From Xiphydria camelus (Eukaryota > Arthropoda > Insecta > Hymenoptera > Xiphydriidae): a stretch of 64,000 nucleotides of DNA. The notes beneath the pieces are model-generated. The model searched no databases. It saw only the letters and a list, made by a program, of their open reading frames with translations, and was not told the DNA's origin. Of the stretch, positions 20,098 to 32,675 are shown piece after piece; positions within the stretch are counted from its first letter, which is position 1, and each line of letters begins with the position of its first letter. The stretch covers positions 8,323,736 through 8,387,735 of the forward strand of contig OY783192.1 of the NCBI GenBank assembly GCA_963678675.1, written 5' to 3'. A program made the position numbers and the translations under genes.

Positions 20098-21162
20098 GGA
20101 GATCTTTCGACGTGATGATTCCGAAACGTTTTTATCGAGAAATATTTATATATTTCTAACATGCGCGGTAGTGTTCACGAATATTGTAAAATATCGCAGG
20201 AATGTTACAGAAAAGTTACTTGCAGAAACGTGCTTTGTGGGGTGTAAATGATGATATTTTGTAATTTCCATCGTTAGGTATACCAAAGACGAAGAAGAGA
20301 TGAAATAGAAGTGAGGTACATGTACACTTCACGTTTGACAGGTCGGTATATAAATTGGAACTTGTGATAGTATAATACGAAAGAGAAAATATATCGATAA
20401 AGAAAAATAATAATAAAGAGTAGTTACTCCATTATTGTAATCCAATTCCATTGTATCAATTATTTTTCTGCCACGACTGATTGTTGATAGTGAAGAAAAA
20501 TCAAATTTATTGGTTGATCCATCCACTATCAACAATCAAAGTCGTGGCAGAAAAATAAGGGATACAATGGAATTAGATTACAATAATGGAGTAACTATTT
20601 TACTATTATTTTTTCTTTATCGACATATTTCCTCTTTCGTATTATACTATCACAAGTTCCAATTTATATACCGACCTGTCAAACGTGAAGTGTACATGTA
20701 CCTCACTTCTATTTCATCTCTTCTTCGCCTCTGGTGTAACGATGGAAATTACAATATATCATCATTTACACCCTACGAAGCACGTTTTTGCAAGTAACTT
20801 TTCTGTAACATTCCTGCGATATTTTACAATATTCGTAAACACTATCGTATGTTAGAAATATATATTTCTCGATAAAAACGTTTCGGAATCATTATGTCGA
20901 AAGATCGCCTTGATAAGGTACAGCTCGATAAGATTGTGCTTATTCGGGCTGAATTATATAGGGTTTTTATAATTATTTTAGGAAGTCCCAGAAGAATACA
21001 GGTGCAGCAAAATATCGATGCTGTGCTAGAAAGAATAAGGAATAACCCTCGAATGAATATTCGGGCTATGGCAACAGAGGTTAGAATCAGCAAGTCTACG
21101 GTTGGGAGGATATTGAAGGATGAAAATTTTCATCCATTCAAAGTGATGCACGTCCATGCACT
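19846..21162. mobile_element. Foldback made of two inverted mariner-derived units
   Basis: The arms at 19846-20495 and 20512-21162 are reverse complements centred near 20504, where GTTGATAGTG and CACTATCAAC form a stem around an ~35-base loop. Each arm carries a transposase N-terminal frame at its outer end and the ~0.4-kb non-coding unit that recurs throughout 20-40 kb. The left end abuts the DUF4806 exon. Confidence 0.8.
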
Positions 21163-21196
21163 CGAGGCAGCAGATCCAGCTCGTCGAATGAACTAA
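20894..21196 (+). pseudogene. Tc1/mariner-like transposase N-terminal fragment (right arm)
   Basis: A 100-codon frame with NIDAVLERIRNNPRMNIR, VRISKSTVGRILKDENF, HPFKVMHVHALEAADPARRM, the DNA-binding HTH and linker of a Tc1/mariner-like transposase. A TAA follows and then an out-of-family continuation (NWFLEQQVDYPSFERNPLG). The DDE domain is lost. The same fragment recurs in degenerate form near 21830, 31880, 37820 and 39740, so the HTH region is part of the amplified unit. Confidence 0.6.
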
Positions 21197-22200
21197 TCCA
21201 ACTGGTTCTTGGAACAACAAGTGGATTATCCCTCGTTCGAAAGAAACCCCCTCGGGTTCGCATTCGATTTGGAGTCCTGGATAGAATTGAGCAGCATTAT
21301 TTCTGTAACAAATTATAAATAACACAATTATATCCAGCATTTTACTATTTAAAATATACCGAACTTACTCTACATAGAAATTAAGAAACTATATTAATCT
21401 GAGTTAATGTTTCTATAGATAATAACGACAGAATTATTAAAAATGATATATCTCCTCTTTCGTATTATACTATCACACAAGTTTCAATTTATATACCGAC
21501 CTGTCAAACGTGAAGTGTTCATGTACCTCACTTCTATTTCATCTCTTCTTCGCCTCGGATGTAAAGATGAAAATTATAACATATCATCATTTACACCTCA
21601 CAAAGCACGTTTTATAAGTAACTTTTCTGTAACGTTCCTGCAATATTTTACAATATTCGTGAACACTACCGTATATATTAGAAATATATATTTCTCGATA
21701 AAAACGTTTCGGAATCATTATGTCGAAAGATCTCCTCGATAAGGTACAGCTCGATAAGACTGTACTTGCTCGGGCTGAATTATATGGGGTTTTTATAATT
21801 ATTTTAGGAAGTCCCAGAAGAATACAGGTGCAGCAAAATATCGATGCTGTGATAGAATAATAAGGAATAACCCTCGAACCCTAATCGGTATCAGTGATTC
21901 TTCATTGACCGTCGTTACACCAGAGACGAAGAAGAGATGAAATAGAAGTGAGATACATGTACACTTCAGGTTTGACAGCTCGTGTATAAATTGGAACTTG
22001 TACGAAAGAGGAAATATATCGATAGAGAAAAAATAATGATAAAGTAATTACTTGATTATTGTGATCCAATTCCATTGCATTTCCTATTTTTCTGCCACGG
22101 CTTGTTGATGGAGAAGAAAAACCATTGATTCGTCCCGTGCTCGCATCACGCTGAAAACAAAAAATAGAATATCCACAAAGATATATGTCCTTCATAGGCA
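21163..22200. repeat. Further mariner-derived units, head-to-head
   Basis: 21430-21860 is a forward copy of the ~0.4-kb unit (GTATTATACTATCAC, CGACCTGTCAAACGTGAAG, ATTTCATCTCTTCTTCG, then AGGAAGTCCCAGAAGAATAC). 21860-22140 is a reversed copy ending in CGGCTTGTTGATGGAG. Its outer sequence (22140-22420) also occurs at 24000-24290 and 40090-40330. Confidence 0.7.
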
Positions 22201-22409
22201 ATTAAAGTGAGGTTAGAATGGTCAGATAGAAAGTAACTTATCTGATGGCGATTCTTCTGAGATGCTGCCGTCTCCTTTCCTGCTCTTTATGCACAGGCAT
22301 CCAGAGAAAAGTAGCACTGCATCCGTTCACTATCACGATTCACGATTATTATAAAAAAAAAATACAAACGATTAGCAAACTACACGGAGCATCTGTCACA
22401 TTCACCACT
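22201..22409. repeat. Dispersed segment shared with 24000-24240 and 40140-40330
   Basis: Contains CTCCTTTCCTGCTCTTTATGC, CAGTTAGCAAACTACACGGAG-like and CTGTCACATTCACCACTATT strings found in the two other copies, which form the outer part of the large inverted repeat. It is non-coding as far as I can see. Confidence 0.6.
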
Positions 22410-22471
22410 ATTCGCCAGAGCCGTCCCGAAAAAGGGGGACGTAGTCTTTTCCCGGGACGGTCCTGGCGAAT
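22410..22471. repeat. 62-bp hairpin
   Basis: ATTCGCCAGAGCCGTCCCG pairs with CGGGACGGTCCTGGCGAAT around a 24-base loop, with one mismatch in 19. It sits exactly where the dispersed segment loses homology to its other copies, so it marks an insertion or a rearrangement boundary. Confidence 0.75.
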
Positions 22472-23452
22472 TTCTAAACACAAAAATAGCGGTAGCGCCT
22501 AAACTAAAATAGCTAGAAAAAAAGTCATAAAGCAAAGATTAAAATGTTATTCTCTACAACTTTTATTAAGGTCATTTTGTCGAAAAAAAATAATAATAAA
22601 ATAATAAAAAAGCCTTTTGATTCGGTACTCTGGAGACTACCCTGAAAAAACAGCCCTGAAAAAATCACCCTACCCTCGTCGATTTGTTTGCGACATAGGT
22701 AAAAATGGATAAGTGCCTTGGACTAAGTGATTAGGTACCTCAGTTGGGGCCTGATTAGGCTGCCCAACGTAGCCCCAACTAAACGCTAATACTACATCGT
22801 ATCACCTGACCCAAATTCCAGTCACTAAAAGTTCGGAATAAGTTCTAAATGTCCAGATTTATTTTTACTTCCGGTACATAAATAAAACAAACAATTGTAT
22901 CTATTCGAATTATTATATTTTATTCAAATTGGTCCGCCCAATTGGGGCCTAATTGGCGCCCAATTACTGATTGGGCCAACTTGGGCAGATTTCCAAACGG
23001 GATTCTGCTCTCTTCCCCTACTACTCAAACGGCAATTACACCTATATAATTATGTTTTTATGAATAAACGCCCTTTCTAAAAAGTCCAGTTTGGTTTTCG
23101 TACGCCTACCTGTTCTCGAGATATGAGACACGAAAGATAAGTTTTGGTCAAAAAATACTACATCTGTTTTAACGCTATTATCTCGTTCTCTATGACTCAC
23201 ACAAAAATAAAACAAGTTGCTCCTGTTAGACCATGAAATTATATAACTAAATGGCCCCATACACTTTTCAGATACACCTTACCGTTTTCGAGATACAATG
23301 CTGCGAAATTTGTGGAAGCATTCATTTCCACATCACCTTTGAGGTAGAATGCGCGGCGCGTTTTTTTTATATGGTTTCCCTAGTAAGTTTTTTCCCCTTT
23401 TCCCGTCTTACTCATGCAGTTAGATCTTGAAATTATCTAACTAAATAGCCCC
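22472..23452. other. No gene recognised; contains duplicated non-coding blocks
   Basis: AT-rich. 22920-23010 carries the CAATTGGGGCC palindromic run. 23250-23410 (CACCTTACCGTTTTCGAGATAC ... GGTTTCCCTAGTA) is repeated at 61575-61730 in the same orientation. No frame is convincing. Confidence 0.5.
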
Positions 23453-24282
23453 ATCAAGAGATACGGCAGTGTCTCGCGGCATGTTCGGTCAAATAGTTTC
23501 GCACTCCGACACGACAGCGCTGATTTCGCGAGCACCCGTGTCTCTTTACACCACAAATGTCTGCCCCCTACACCCCTCAATTTTTACGTCGAATTTTCTC
23601 AATAAATATACGGTTATAACCAAAACTATGCTTAGTTACGCCATATAAATTGACTATTCTCTATTGATAGAGACCAGAATAAATGTTATAAGTTACATAT
23701 TAACAGAGATTTTTCCTTAGCAGCGCGAAGCCATGCCCCTTGCGCCTAAAAGTCGAGAATCCGATTTCTCGGGTGATATATATTTGTCAAAATCTCACAA
23801 AAATTCCGCCTACCTTCGGCGATAGTCGGCCATGATCGGAAATATGTACACAGATACGGCCACACGTATACGAAATCAAATATATGTGAGAGTGTGTGAG
23901 AGAATATATTCCTTAAATGTTTGAGTATTTTCAAAGTTAATAAAATATTTCCATTCGCGAAACGATTAACCTCGCGTTCATTTCGATCCTCGGACGCGCT
24001 TGTTAATAAAATGTAAAAATTCAGTGTAATCGGGGGTATGAATCTGAATAGTGGTGAATGTGACAGACGCTCCGTATAGCTTAATAATCGTTTGTTTTTT
24101 TCCGATAATCGAGATAGTGAGCGGATGCAGTGCTGTGTTTCTCTGGTTGCCTGTGCATAAAGAGAAGGAAAGGAGACGGAAGTATCTCAGAAGAATTACC
24201 ATCAGATAAGTTTAATTGCCATCTGACAGCTTTAACCTCACTTTCGATGGAAGGACAATTATCTTTGTGATAATTCTATTTT

Positions 24283-24828
24283 TTGTTTCAGCGTCATGCG
24301 AGCACGAGACGAATCGATGGCTTTTCTTCTCTGTCACAATCAAAGCCGTGGGAGAAAAATAGGAGATGCAATGGAATTGGATCACAACAATCAAGTAATT
24401 CCTTTATCACTCTTTTTTCTCTATCGATATATTTCCTCTTTCGTACTATTACAAGTTCCAATTTACACACCGACCTGTCAAACCTGAAGTGTACATGTAC
24501 CTCACTTCTATTTCATCTGTTCTTCGTCTCCGTTGTAACGACAGTCAATGAGGAATCACTGATACCGATTAGGGTTCGAGGGTTATTCCTCATTCTTTCT
24601 ACCACAGCATCGATATTTTACTGCACCTGTTTTCTCCTGGGACTTCCTAAAATAATTATAAAAACCCCATATGATTGTTATTTACAATTTGTTACAGATC
24701 GTATGCGAACCCGAGGGGGTTTCTTTCGAACGAAGGATCATCCACTTGTTGTTCCAAGAACCAGTTGCATTAGTTCATTTGGCGAGCTGGATCTGCTGTC
24801 TCGAGTGCATGAACGTGTGCCACTTTAA
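24283..24828. repeat. Long open stretch in both arms, judged non-coding
   Basis: A 181-codon open frame on the plus strand here has its mirror at 39551-40096 on the minus strand. It spans several pieces of the mariner-derived unit, including segments that are non-coding in the other copies and the reverse complement of the HTH frame. It is therefore most likely open by chance, and its conservation reflects arm identity. Confidence 0.5.
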
Positions 24829-25216
24829 ATGGATCTTTTGTAATTTCCATCGTTACATCAGAGGCGAAGAAGAGATGAAATAGAAGTGAGGTACATGTAC
24901 ATTTCACGTTTGATAGGTTGGTATATAAATTGGAACTTCTGATAGTATAATACGAAAGAGGAAATATATCGATAAAGGAAAAATAATAATAAAGAGTTGT
25001 TACTACATTATTGTAATCTAATTCCATTGTATCCGTTACTTTTTTGCCACGACTTTGATCGTTGATAGTGAAGAAAAATCAAATTTATTGGTTGATCCTT
25101 TAACTATCAACAATTAAAGTTGTGGCAGAAAAATAAAGGATACAATAGAATTGGATTACAATAATGTAGTAAATACTTTATTATTATTTTTTCTTTATCG
25201 ATATATTTCCTCTTTC

Positions 25217-27576
25217 AGGCCTCCTCTTCTCCCCTGGCCCACCCAGGTTGGGAAGCACCCTCCACAAAGTGCTAACGACTTTCTCTTTCTGATATACTCG
25301 AAGTGGGGTCGAAAGGACAGGGACCTGTCGAAGTACACCCCAAGATACTTCATCGAGGGCTGCACAGGGATCATCTCCCCGCCAACGAAAACTGTAAGCC
25401 CTTCTAAACGGGCCGCCGCACCAAACCACATAGCCACGGTTTTCGAGGGGGCTATTTTTAGTCCAAGTTCGCGGATACGATGAGCTACCGCTCCCACCTG
25501 TCTCGCGGCCAAAAGTGCAGCACTTCTGGGATCCCGACAATAGGCCAAGATCACCGTGTCGTCCGCATAGGCGACCACCTTACACCCATGAAGAACCTCC
25601 GCATCGAGGACGTAGTCATAGGCGATGTTCCACAGGAGAGGCCCCAAAACGGAGCCTTGCGGAACACCGGCCCGGACATCACAGGTGTGCACTTCACCAT
25701 CCTCCCCCAGGAACCTGATGGTACGTTCGCTGAGGTAGTCCCGGACTATGGTAACGAGATAGGAGGGCAACCCCTTACTCTCCATCTGAGCAATAATGCT
25801 CCCCCACGGTAGCGTGTTGAAGGCGTTCTGGATGTCGATTGCGACTGCCAGAACGACCTTCCCCGCCTCTCTAGCCTCTTCCGCAAAGCCCTTGACCACG
25901 AATATAGCGTCCAGGGTAGAGAGCCTTGGCCGAAAACCAAACTGGCTATTGGAGAGCCCACGCCCGGGGAGGCTGTTAAGGCTCCCCTGGATCCTGTCCA
26001 CTAAAATTTTCTCCAGGCCCTTGCCAACATCGTCTATTAAGCAGATTGGCCTAAATTTGCCCTTGCTTTCCTCGCCGGATCCTATAGGAATGAGAACCAG
26101 GTTGGACGATTTCCAGCGCGCTGGAAATCGTCAGACTCGGAGACACCTCTTATAGATCTTGGCCAGCTCATCTAGAGCCTCCTCCGTGGCGGAGTACCAC
26201 CACCCAGCTCGGATACCATCCGGCCCTGGAGCCGAAGACTTTGCCTTCTTCCCGACAAGCGCCCTCCTCACCGCGAGCGCGTTCAGGTGAAGGTCTCCAT
26301 CGTCTCCACCTGGGAGAGGAGGTGGGGGGTCCCGTCCTACATTTGGTGATGTCCCGTCTGGTGTTCTAGGGAAGAGCCTACTGATCACCTTGTAGGCTTC
26401 CTCTAGAGGCATCGTTTCGGTTGCCGAGGGGGCACTGGCCCGGAGCTTCCCCATAACGATCTTGTAGGCCCGACCCCAAGGGTCGATATCGAGATCGTTG
26501 ACCAATTGGGCCCATGCCAACGCGCGGGCACGGCGTATTTCCTTTCGGAATGCCTGGCGTCTTCCCTTGAGTTCGTCACGGAGAGCTCCAACGGCTTCTG
26601 GGTTCGTGGAACGCCGGCGGTTTGTGCGTTGCAGTTTCCTTCGTGTCTTTATGCACGACCGTCTGAGCGCCGCGAGTAGGGGGGACCACCAATAGCTGTT
26701 CCTCGAACCCGTTGACGCCCGAGCTCGGGAGGCCGCAATATCGCAAGCCTGCGTGACAATTTCGACCAGTCGTTGAGCCCATTCGTCGACTGACCGGTCT
26801 GAGGCCACGTTCAGGGAGTCCGGTCTCCAGAAACCCACAGCCAAGGCCGCTCCAAACATGTCCGGGTCGAAGGATGCCTTGGACCATCGAGGGCCGAGGT
26901 CCGATCTCCTCAACCGGACTTCCCTACTAGCGACAGGCCAGCAAGGCGGCGCCATAGTGTAAACGATATACCTGTGATCCGAGAGCGACTCAACGCGGTT
27001 GCCCTCTAGCACCCTCCAGCCTGTAATACGACGGCACAGGTTCCGGGAGGCCCACGTCAGGTCGACGACCGAGGACCCCGCCGCACGGACGCACGTAGGG
27101 GCTGTGCCCACATTGACGAGAGCCAGATCCAGCTCCGCCATGAGGTCCAAGATCCTCTCGCCACGGGCGTTGGTGTCTCGGCATCCCCACGAACGCGACC
27201 TGCCGTTAAAGTCTCCGGCAATCAGAAGTGGAACCCCCCTGTGCCGGCCGACTTCGCTCTTTAGTTCGTCAAGAGCCTCTTCGTATTCCCTAAGGTGGAG
27301 ATTGGGGGAGAAATAGCAGGCTATAATCACCGCTCCTCCGCATGTTACGACTACGAATCCCCGCCCTCTATGTCGCAGTACACAGGGGAGGGGGGCCGTG
27401 TCCCGCCAGAATATTGCCGCGAGGGCCGTTCGGTCCGGGAATCAGTATGTGAAATCCGGGATGTGATGTGGCTCCGAAAGGATAGCCAGGTCCACCCTCC
27501 ACTCCCGCATGTGCTGGATACACAGATCCTGCGCCCCAGAACTGCGGTTTAGGTTGACCTGGACTACCTTAGCCAT
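25217..27576 (-). pseudogene. Non-LTR ORF2: APE endonuclease + reverse transcriptase
   Basis: It starts at ATG 27574-27576 (MAKVVQVNLNRSS), overlapping the ORF1 stop by eight bases (ATGGCTAA). In R1-clade elements this protein nicks target DNA and copies the RNA in place. The endonuclease spans residues 1-~205, with GDFNGRS (about 121) and SDHR (about 199). The reverse transcriptase has GFRPRLSTLDA, AIDIQNAFN, GVPQGSVLGP and YADDTVIL (about 670). Two in-frame TGA codons (27442-27444 and 26131-26133) interrupt one otherwise continuous frame. The frame is lost around 25260 and truncated at 25217, so the thumb and C-terminal Cys/His region are missing. Confidence 0.85.
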
Positions 27577-29783
27577 TGCGAGGGCCTTTGGTGTCAGGTC
27601 TCCGACCCTGGGATGTTGCCGGCAGCGAAGGGCACGAAGCGCTCGTCATTCGGTGGTTGTATGGCTTCCCAGACCCATAGCACACAACACACCTCGCCTC
27701 AAAAGTGCAGTCACCCGCCGTGTGGCCCTGCGTACCACAGTTGAAACAGGTTCCTCTCCTGTCGATGGGGTCTGGGCAGACGTCCCGCACATGGCCATAC
27801 CCCCAGCACTTGAAGTACTGGAGGGGCCGCGCGGCCAAGAGCTCGATCCTGGCGACCGTCCACCCGATCCTCATTATGCCTGCTGTACCGGCCTTCACCG
27901 CCGCCTAAACCGGCAGTTTTGCCCAGGTCATAAATAGACCACGCCTCATGGGCTTTATCGCCCCGACCCTAATTTCCTCCGGGGCGCACCCCGCAACCCG
28001 GCTGACTGCCACCGTTACAGCCTCCGGGGAGGCCGAGTCGTCCAGTTCCAAGATACGGACCTCCGCCAATATGGTGGGGGCCCGCACCCTGGCCCTGTCG
28101 CCAAAAACGTTCCCCAGCTGCTCCGCGAGGAGTCTCGCCTTGCTATGGGCCTCGTCGCCTTTGATGGTAATCTTTACCGCCTTGGTCTGAGCCTTGGTAA
28201 TTTTCGGCTCATCGATACCAAGCTCCTCCAGGCTGATCTTTTCCTGGGCTTCCAAGATCGCGGATTTGTATGAGAATTCCTCCCCTTCGCAGTAATCGTC
28301 ACGACCGCCGACCGCCGACCGCGGGATCCTCCGGCTGACCCCCCGAAGGGGAGTGTCAGCAGAAGGGCCCGCAGTCGTGGCCGTGGGCTGCGTCACCTCA
28401 TTCCTCGCCCCCTGGGCCGCCTTCGCAGCCCTCCTTTTTATCTTCTTTTTCTGGCTTGAGGATAGCACCTCTCGCCAGACGTCCTCCCCCGCAGAAGGTC
28501 CCTCAAGCACCGGGAACGTGGACGGACCCGGAAGGATGGGTCGGTCTAACGCCTCATCCCTCCTAATTTTGGGCAGCTCTCGGCTGCATCCCGCAACACT
28601 TCCCCCGGTTTCGGCCGGTCCCCAGGGGCTAGCCGAACCCAGGAGGATTTCCTCGCGGAGGGCAATCAGCGTGTTGATCTGCTGATCGACCCTCTTCAAT
28701 TGGTTGGCTATCTCCAATCTTTGCGTCGCTTTTCGGCCGGCCAGTGAAAACGGCCCTGGCATAGAGTCCCCTATTGGGGTCTTAACTGCCGCACTACAGT
28801 GTGTAACCGGTTACAGGAGAGAGCTGCGGTGGGAGCGGAGAAGCCGTCACCGCCTTCCTCTTACCCTTCCCAGCGTCCTGAACACTTTTCCCCTTAACTG
28901 CCAAGGCCCTTCCCACCACGGGGGCGGGGGAGGGCATCTCGACCGTGCCCTCAGTCTCTGAGTCCGTACGAACACTGCGGGATCTCTTCCTCGGCGGAGA
29001 CTTCGGGGATACACGAGATGATCGGGCCTCGCGCATCTCCTCCCGCAGCTGCTCGTTCGTCCTCTCTGCCTCAGCTAGCCGACGGGAGAGTTCCTCGTTA
29101 CGCGATCGGAGAAGGGCAGGGTCTCCCTTCTCGATTGCGCGCTCGACCAGGGCTGCTAACCCCTAGCAAAATCCCTCTTCGGCCAGCCTAAGCTGCTTCA
29201 TCATGCCGCCTTTGAGGTTCTTACTCTTGGTCCGAACCTCCCCAATCACTTTAATCCATTGCCGCAGGGACTCCCCTACGGCAACGGCGTCCATGCTCTG
29301 GAAACCTGGGAACCCGGCCTCAGCCCCAGATGTTTCCGTGGAGGATTGGTCTGTCACCTCCTCCTCCTCTTCGCGGCGTTGTTTAGCCGTCTTCGCACGG
29401 GTGCGGCGCGCAGCCACCTTTCCCTTTCCCTTTCCCTTAGGGGTAGGGGGCGGAAGCATCGGACCGCGCTCTTCTCCCTCCGAGCCAGAGGAAGCCAGTC
29501 GCTTGGTGACCCTTGCTCCGGCCCTCCCCATCTCCAGAGGGGGCGAGTCGAGCTCCATCCCCACCTCACCACCACGCATGGGAGTCCGATCACCCGGCGC
29601 CTCCCTCTCCTCTAGGCCAGCCAGGACATCATCCATTTCCGGCACCACCGCGGTACTACTCCCCCTACCTGGCGAGTTTCCTCGCGAGCTGGCCCAGGAG
29701 TTTCTCCCAGAGTCAGGCCTGTCGGATCTCTCCGTACGCCCCTCATCAGTTTTGTTGCTTGTTTGTTCCATTTGTGTTCCCAC
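27569..29783 (-). pseudogene. Non-LTR ORF1: Gag-like RNA-binding protein
   Basis: The first Met is at 29783 (MGTQMEQTSNKT). The N-terminal half is Ser/Glu/Lys-rich with a short coiled-coil-like stretch (RNEELSRRLAEAERTNEQL). The C-terminal part holds three Cys/His knuckles: KCWGYGHVRDVC, CFNCGTQGHTAGDC and CVVCYGSGKPYNHRM. The first knuckle has Tyr where the leading Cys is expected. Breaks: TAG at 29163-29165, a frameshift between 28796 and 28762, and TAG at 27905-27907. In the family it coats the element RNA. Confidence 0.8.
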
Positions 29784-30166
29784 GAGAACCTAGGGAAACC
29801 AAAGGTCCGCGACGGCAGAGCCCCGGTTACCGTCGTAAGGCCTACAGGACTGCGGGGTTCGGCCTGGTACCCCGCAGGCACCGTTCATGACACCACACTC
29901 TGGTGCCACGCGGGTCCTCGGCACGGTTGCCCACACCTTGACCTTGAGCTCCCCCGTAAGATCGGGGAGACACCGGTGGCCCCCCACCCCGCCACCCCGG
30001 GTGATCCCCCAACGGGGATCGGCCGGCTCTTAGCAGACTGCTCCCGTGGGTCGTCCTGGGCGTCCTCCCCGCCTCTTATTCAGAGGAGGGGAGGATTAAA
30101 CCAGGGAATCTAACGGCTCGCAGTCTGGGTCCCCCCACCACGTCAAGGTGGCCGACCACGGGGGGG
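29784..30166 (-). other. 5' leader of the non-LTR element
   Basis: GC-rich, without a frame, between the ORF1 start and the junction with the mariner-derived unit. The minus-strand 5' end reads CCCCCCGTGGTCGGCCACC. It is expected to contain the internal promoter of such elements, but no motif can be named. Confidence 0.5.
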
Positions 30167-30336
30167 ATTTATATACCGACCTGTCAAACGTGAAGTGTAC
30201 ATGTACCTCACTTCTATTTCATCTCTTCTTCGCCTCTAGTGTAACGATGGAAATTACAAAATATCATAACTTTTCTGTAACATTTCTGCAATATTTTACA
30301 ATATTCGTGAACACTACCGTATGTGTTAGAAATATA

Positions 30337-31151
30337 CCGCATGTCCTATGGCCAACCGCGCAGGTGAGCTGCGACCTGAATTCTTGACTTCGGCAGTATT
30401 AATGGTACAGTTAGAGTGGGCTTCAGACGAGTGCGCTGCATAAGAACGAAAAATGTCGACTGCTCTTCTAATAGCTGTCAATTCGGGAGATCGAAACGTT
30501 TCATGTAACCTTAAAATCGTAAAGTTTTGAATTAGTAGTGAATAATTTGTAGAAGTGATGAGAAATAATCATAAATAATCTTCCGAATTGTGACACCTTA
30601 GGTATCGCTCACGCCACTTCGTAAAACTACTTCCTAGACACGCGCGGTGCTAGCGCGGAAATAGTTTCTGAAACAAATAGGCATGAGACGTGTAATTCGG
30701 TTGGACATCGAAAAAACCCGAATGATTGTTAACTCTCACTTCTGAACATTACTTACCATTTATTCAAAGATTCACGATTTCAAGCTTATACTTCGATCTC
30801 CCGAATTGATAGCCATCGGGAGATCAGACGTTTCACACTTTTCGTAAGAACGCAGCTTAAGAGCGAAAAGCGTCGTCTGATTTCCCGATGGCTGTCAATT
30901 CGGAAGATTATTTATGATTATTTCTCATCACTTTTCTACAAATTATTCACTACTAATTCAAAACTTTACGATTTTGAGGTTACACGAAACGCTTCGATCT
31001 CCCGAATTGACAGCTATTAGAAGAGCAGTCGACACTTTTCGTTCTTATGCAGCGCACTCGTCTGAAGCCCACTCTAATTGTACCATAAATACTGCCGAAG
31101 TCAAGAATTCAGGTCGCAGCTCACCTGCGCGGTTGGCCATAGGACATGCGG
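30337..31151. mobile_element. 815-bp foldback with CCGCATGTCC ends, copy A
   Basis: The ends CCGCATGTCC ... GGACATGCGG are flanked by TA (30335-30336 and 31152-31153). Removing the element plus one TA restores the intact unit sequence (AAATATATATTTCTCG), so the target duplication is exactly TA. The arms run about 30337-30600 and 30890-31151, with an inner smaller palindrome around 30850. The interior is non-coding. It has the same length and structure as the copy at 40602-41416. Confidence 0.9.
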
Positions 31152-31859
31152 TATATTTCTCGATAAATTCGCGAATGTTGCGAAACATCATAGAAACGTT
31201 TCGGTCTCATTACGTCGAAAAATCTACTCGATAAGGTACAGCTCGATAAGATTGTACTTGTCAGGGCTGAATTATATAGGGTTTTTATAATTATTTTAGC
31301 AAGTCCCAGAAGAATACAGGTGCAGCAAAATATCGATGCTGTCCTAGAAAGAATGAGGAATAACCCTCGAACCCTAATCGATATCAGTGATTCCTCATTG
31401 ACCGTCGTTACACCAGAGGCGAAGAAGAGATGAAATAGAAGTGAGGTACATGTGCACTTCACTTTTAACAGGTCGGTATATAAATTTGAACTTGTGTGAT
31501 AGTATAATACGAAAGAGGAAATATATCACTTTTAATAATTCTGTCATTATTATCTATAGAATTAGTTAACTCAGATTAATATAGTTTTTTAATTTCTACG
31601 TAGAGTAAGTTGGGTATATTTTAAATAGTGAAATAATGAATATAATTGTGTTATTTATAATTAGTTACAGAAATAAACGTACTGCTATTTAATTCCACCC
31701 AGAAGGACTCCAAATCATGTGCGAACCCGAGGGGGTTTCTTTTGAACGAGGGATCGTCCACTTGTTGTTCCAAGAACCAGCTGCGTTAGTTCATTCGATC
31801 GGTTAGATCTGCTGCCTCGAGTGCATGGACGTGCGTTCATCCTTCAATATCCTTCCCTA

Positions 31860-32060
31860 CCATGATCTTGCTGATTCTAACCTCTGTTGCCACAGCCCGA
31901 ATGCTCGTCGAAGGTTATTCCTTATTCTTTCTAGCACAGATCTATATTATGCTGCATCTGTATTCTTCTGGGACTTCCTAAAATAATTATAAAAGCCCCA
32001 TATAATTCAGCTCTGACAAGTACAATCTTATCGAGCTGTACCTTATCGAGGAAATCTTTC
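31860..32060 (-). pseudogene. Degenerate mariner-like HTH fragment
   Basis: This reversed copy of the unit keeps recognisable pieces of the HTH frame (AGAATCAGCAAGATC on the minus strand, then GGAAGTCCCAGAAGAATAC) but with several deletions. The mirror lies at about 37720-37900. It is not a functional frame. Confidence 0.5.
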
Positions 32061-32675
32061 GATGTAATGATTCCGAAATGTTTCTATGATATTTTGCAAC
32101 ATTCGCGAATTTATCAAGAAATATATATTTCTAACATATACGGTAGTATTCACGAATATTGCAAAATATCGCAGGAATGTTACAGAAAAGTTACTGGCAA
32201 ATACGTGCTTTGTGGGATGTAAATGATTATACCAGAGGCGAAGAAGAGATGAAATAAAAGTGAGGTACATGTACACTTCACGCTTGACAGGTCGGTATAT
32301 AAATTGGAACTTGTGATAGTATAATACGAAAGAGGAAATATATGAATAAAGAAAAAATAATAATAAAGTAGTTACTCCATTATTGTAATCCAATTCCATT
32401 GTATCCCTTATTTATCTGCCACAACTTTGATTGTTGATAGTGGATGGATCAGCTAATAAATTTGATTTTTATTCACTATCAACAATCAAAGTCGCGGCAG
32501 AAAAATAAGGGATACAATGGAATTGGATTACAGTAATGTAGTAACTACTTTATTATTATTTTTTCTTTATCGATATATATTTCCTCTTTCGTATTATACT
32601 ATCCCACAAGTTCGAATTTATATACCAAACTGTCAAACGTGACGTGACCTCACTTTTATTTCATTAAGTATTACT

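Larger units (their letters stand above)
25217..30166 (-). mobile_element. R1/TRAS-like non-LTR retrotransposon, 3'-truncated
   Basis: GC-rich block on the minus strand with 5' leader (29784-30166), ORF1 with zinc knuckles and ORF2 with endonuclease and reverse transcriptase. Both edges abut the mariner-derived unit: the unit reads on from CCTCTTTC at 25216 to ATTTATATACC at 30167, with 23 bases of the intact unit missing. The reverse transcriptase stops soon after its YADD domain and the 3' part of ORF2, 3' UTR and tail are absent. This is unusual because these elements normally lose the 5' end. Confidence 0.85.

Noticed and set aside
24283..24828. 181-codon frame repeated in both arms as a candidate gene
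   Set aside because: It crosses several independent pieces of the mariner-derived unit and reads the HTH frame backwards. Its conservation is explained by arm identity.
25195..28961. Plus-strand frames opposite the non-LTR element
   Set aside because: They are antisense shadows of GC-rich ORF1/ORF2 coding sequence.
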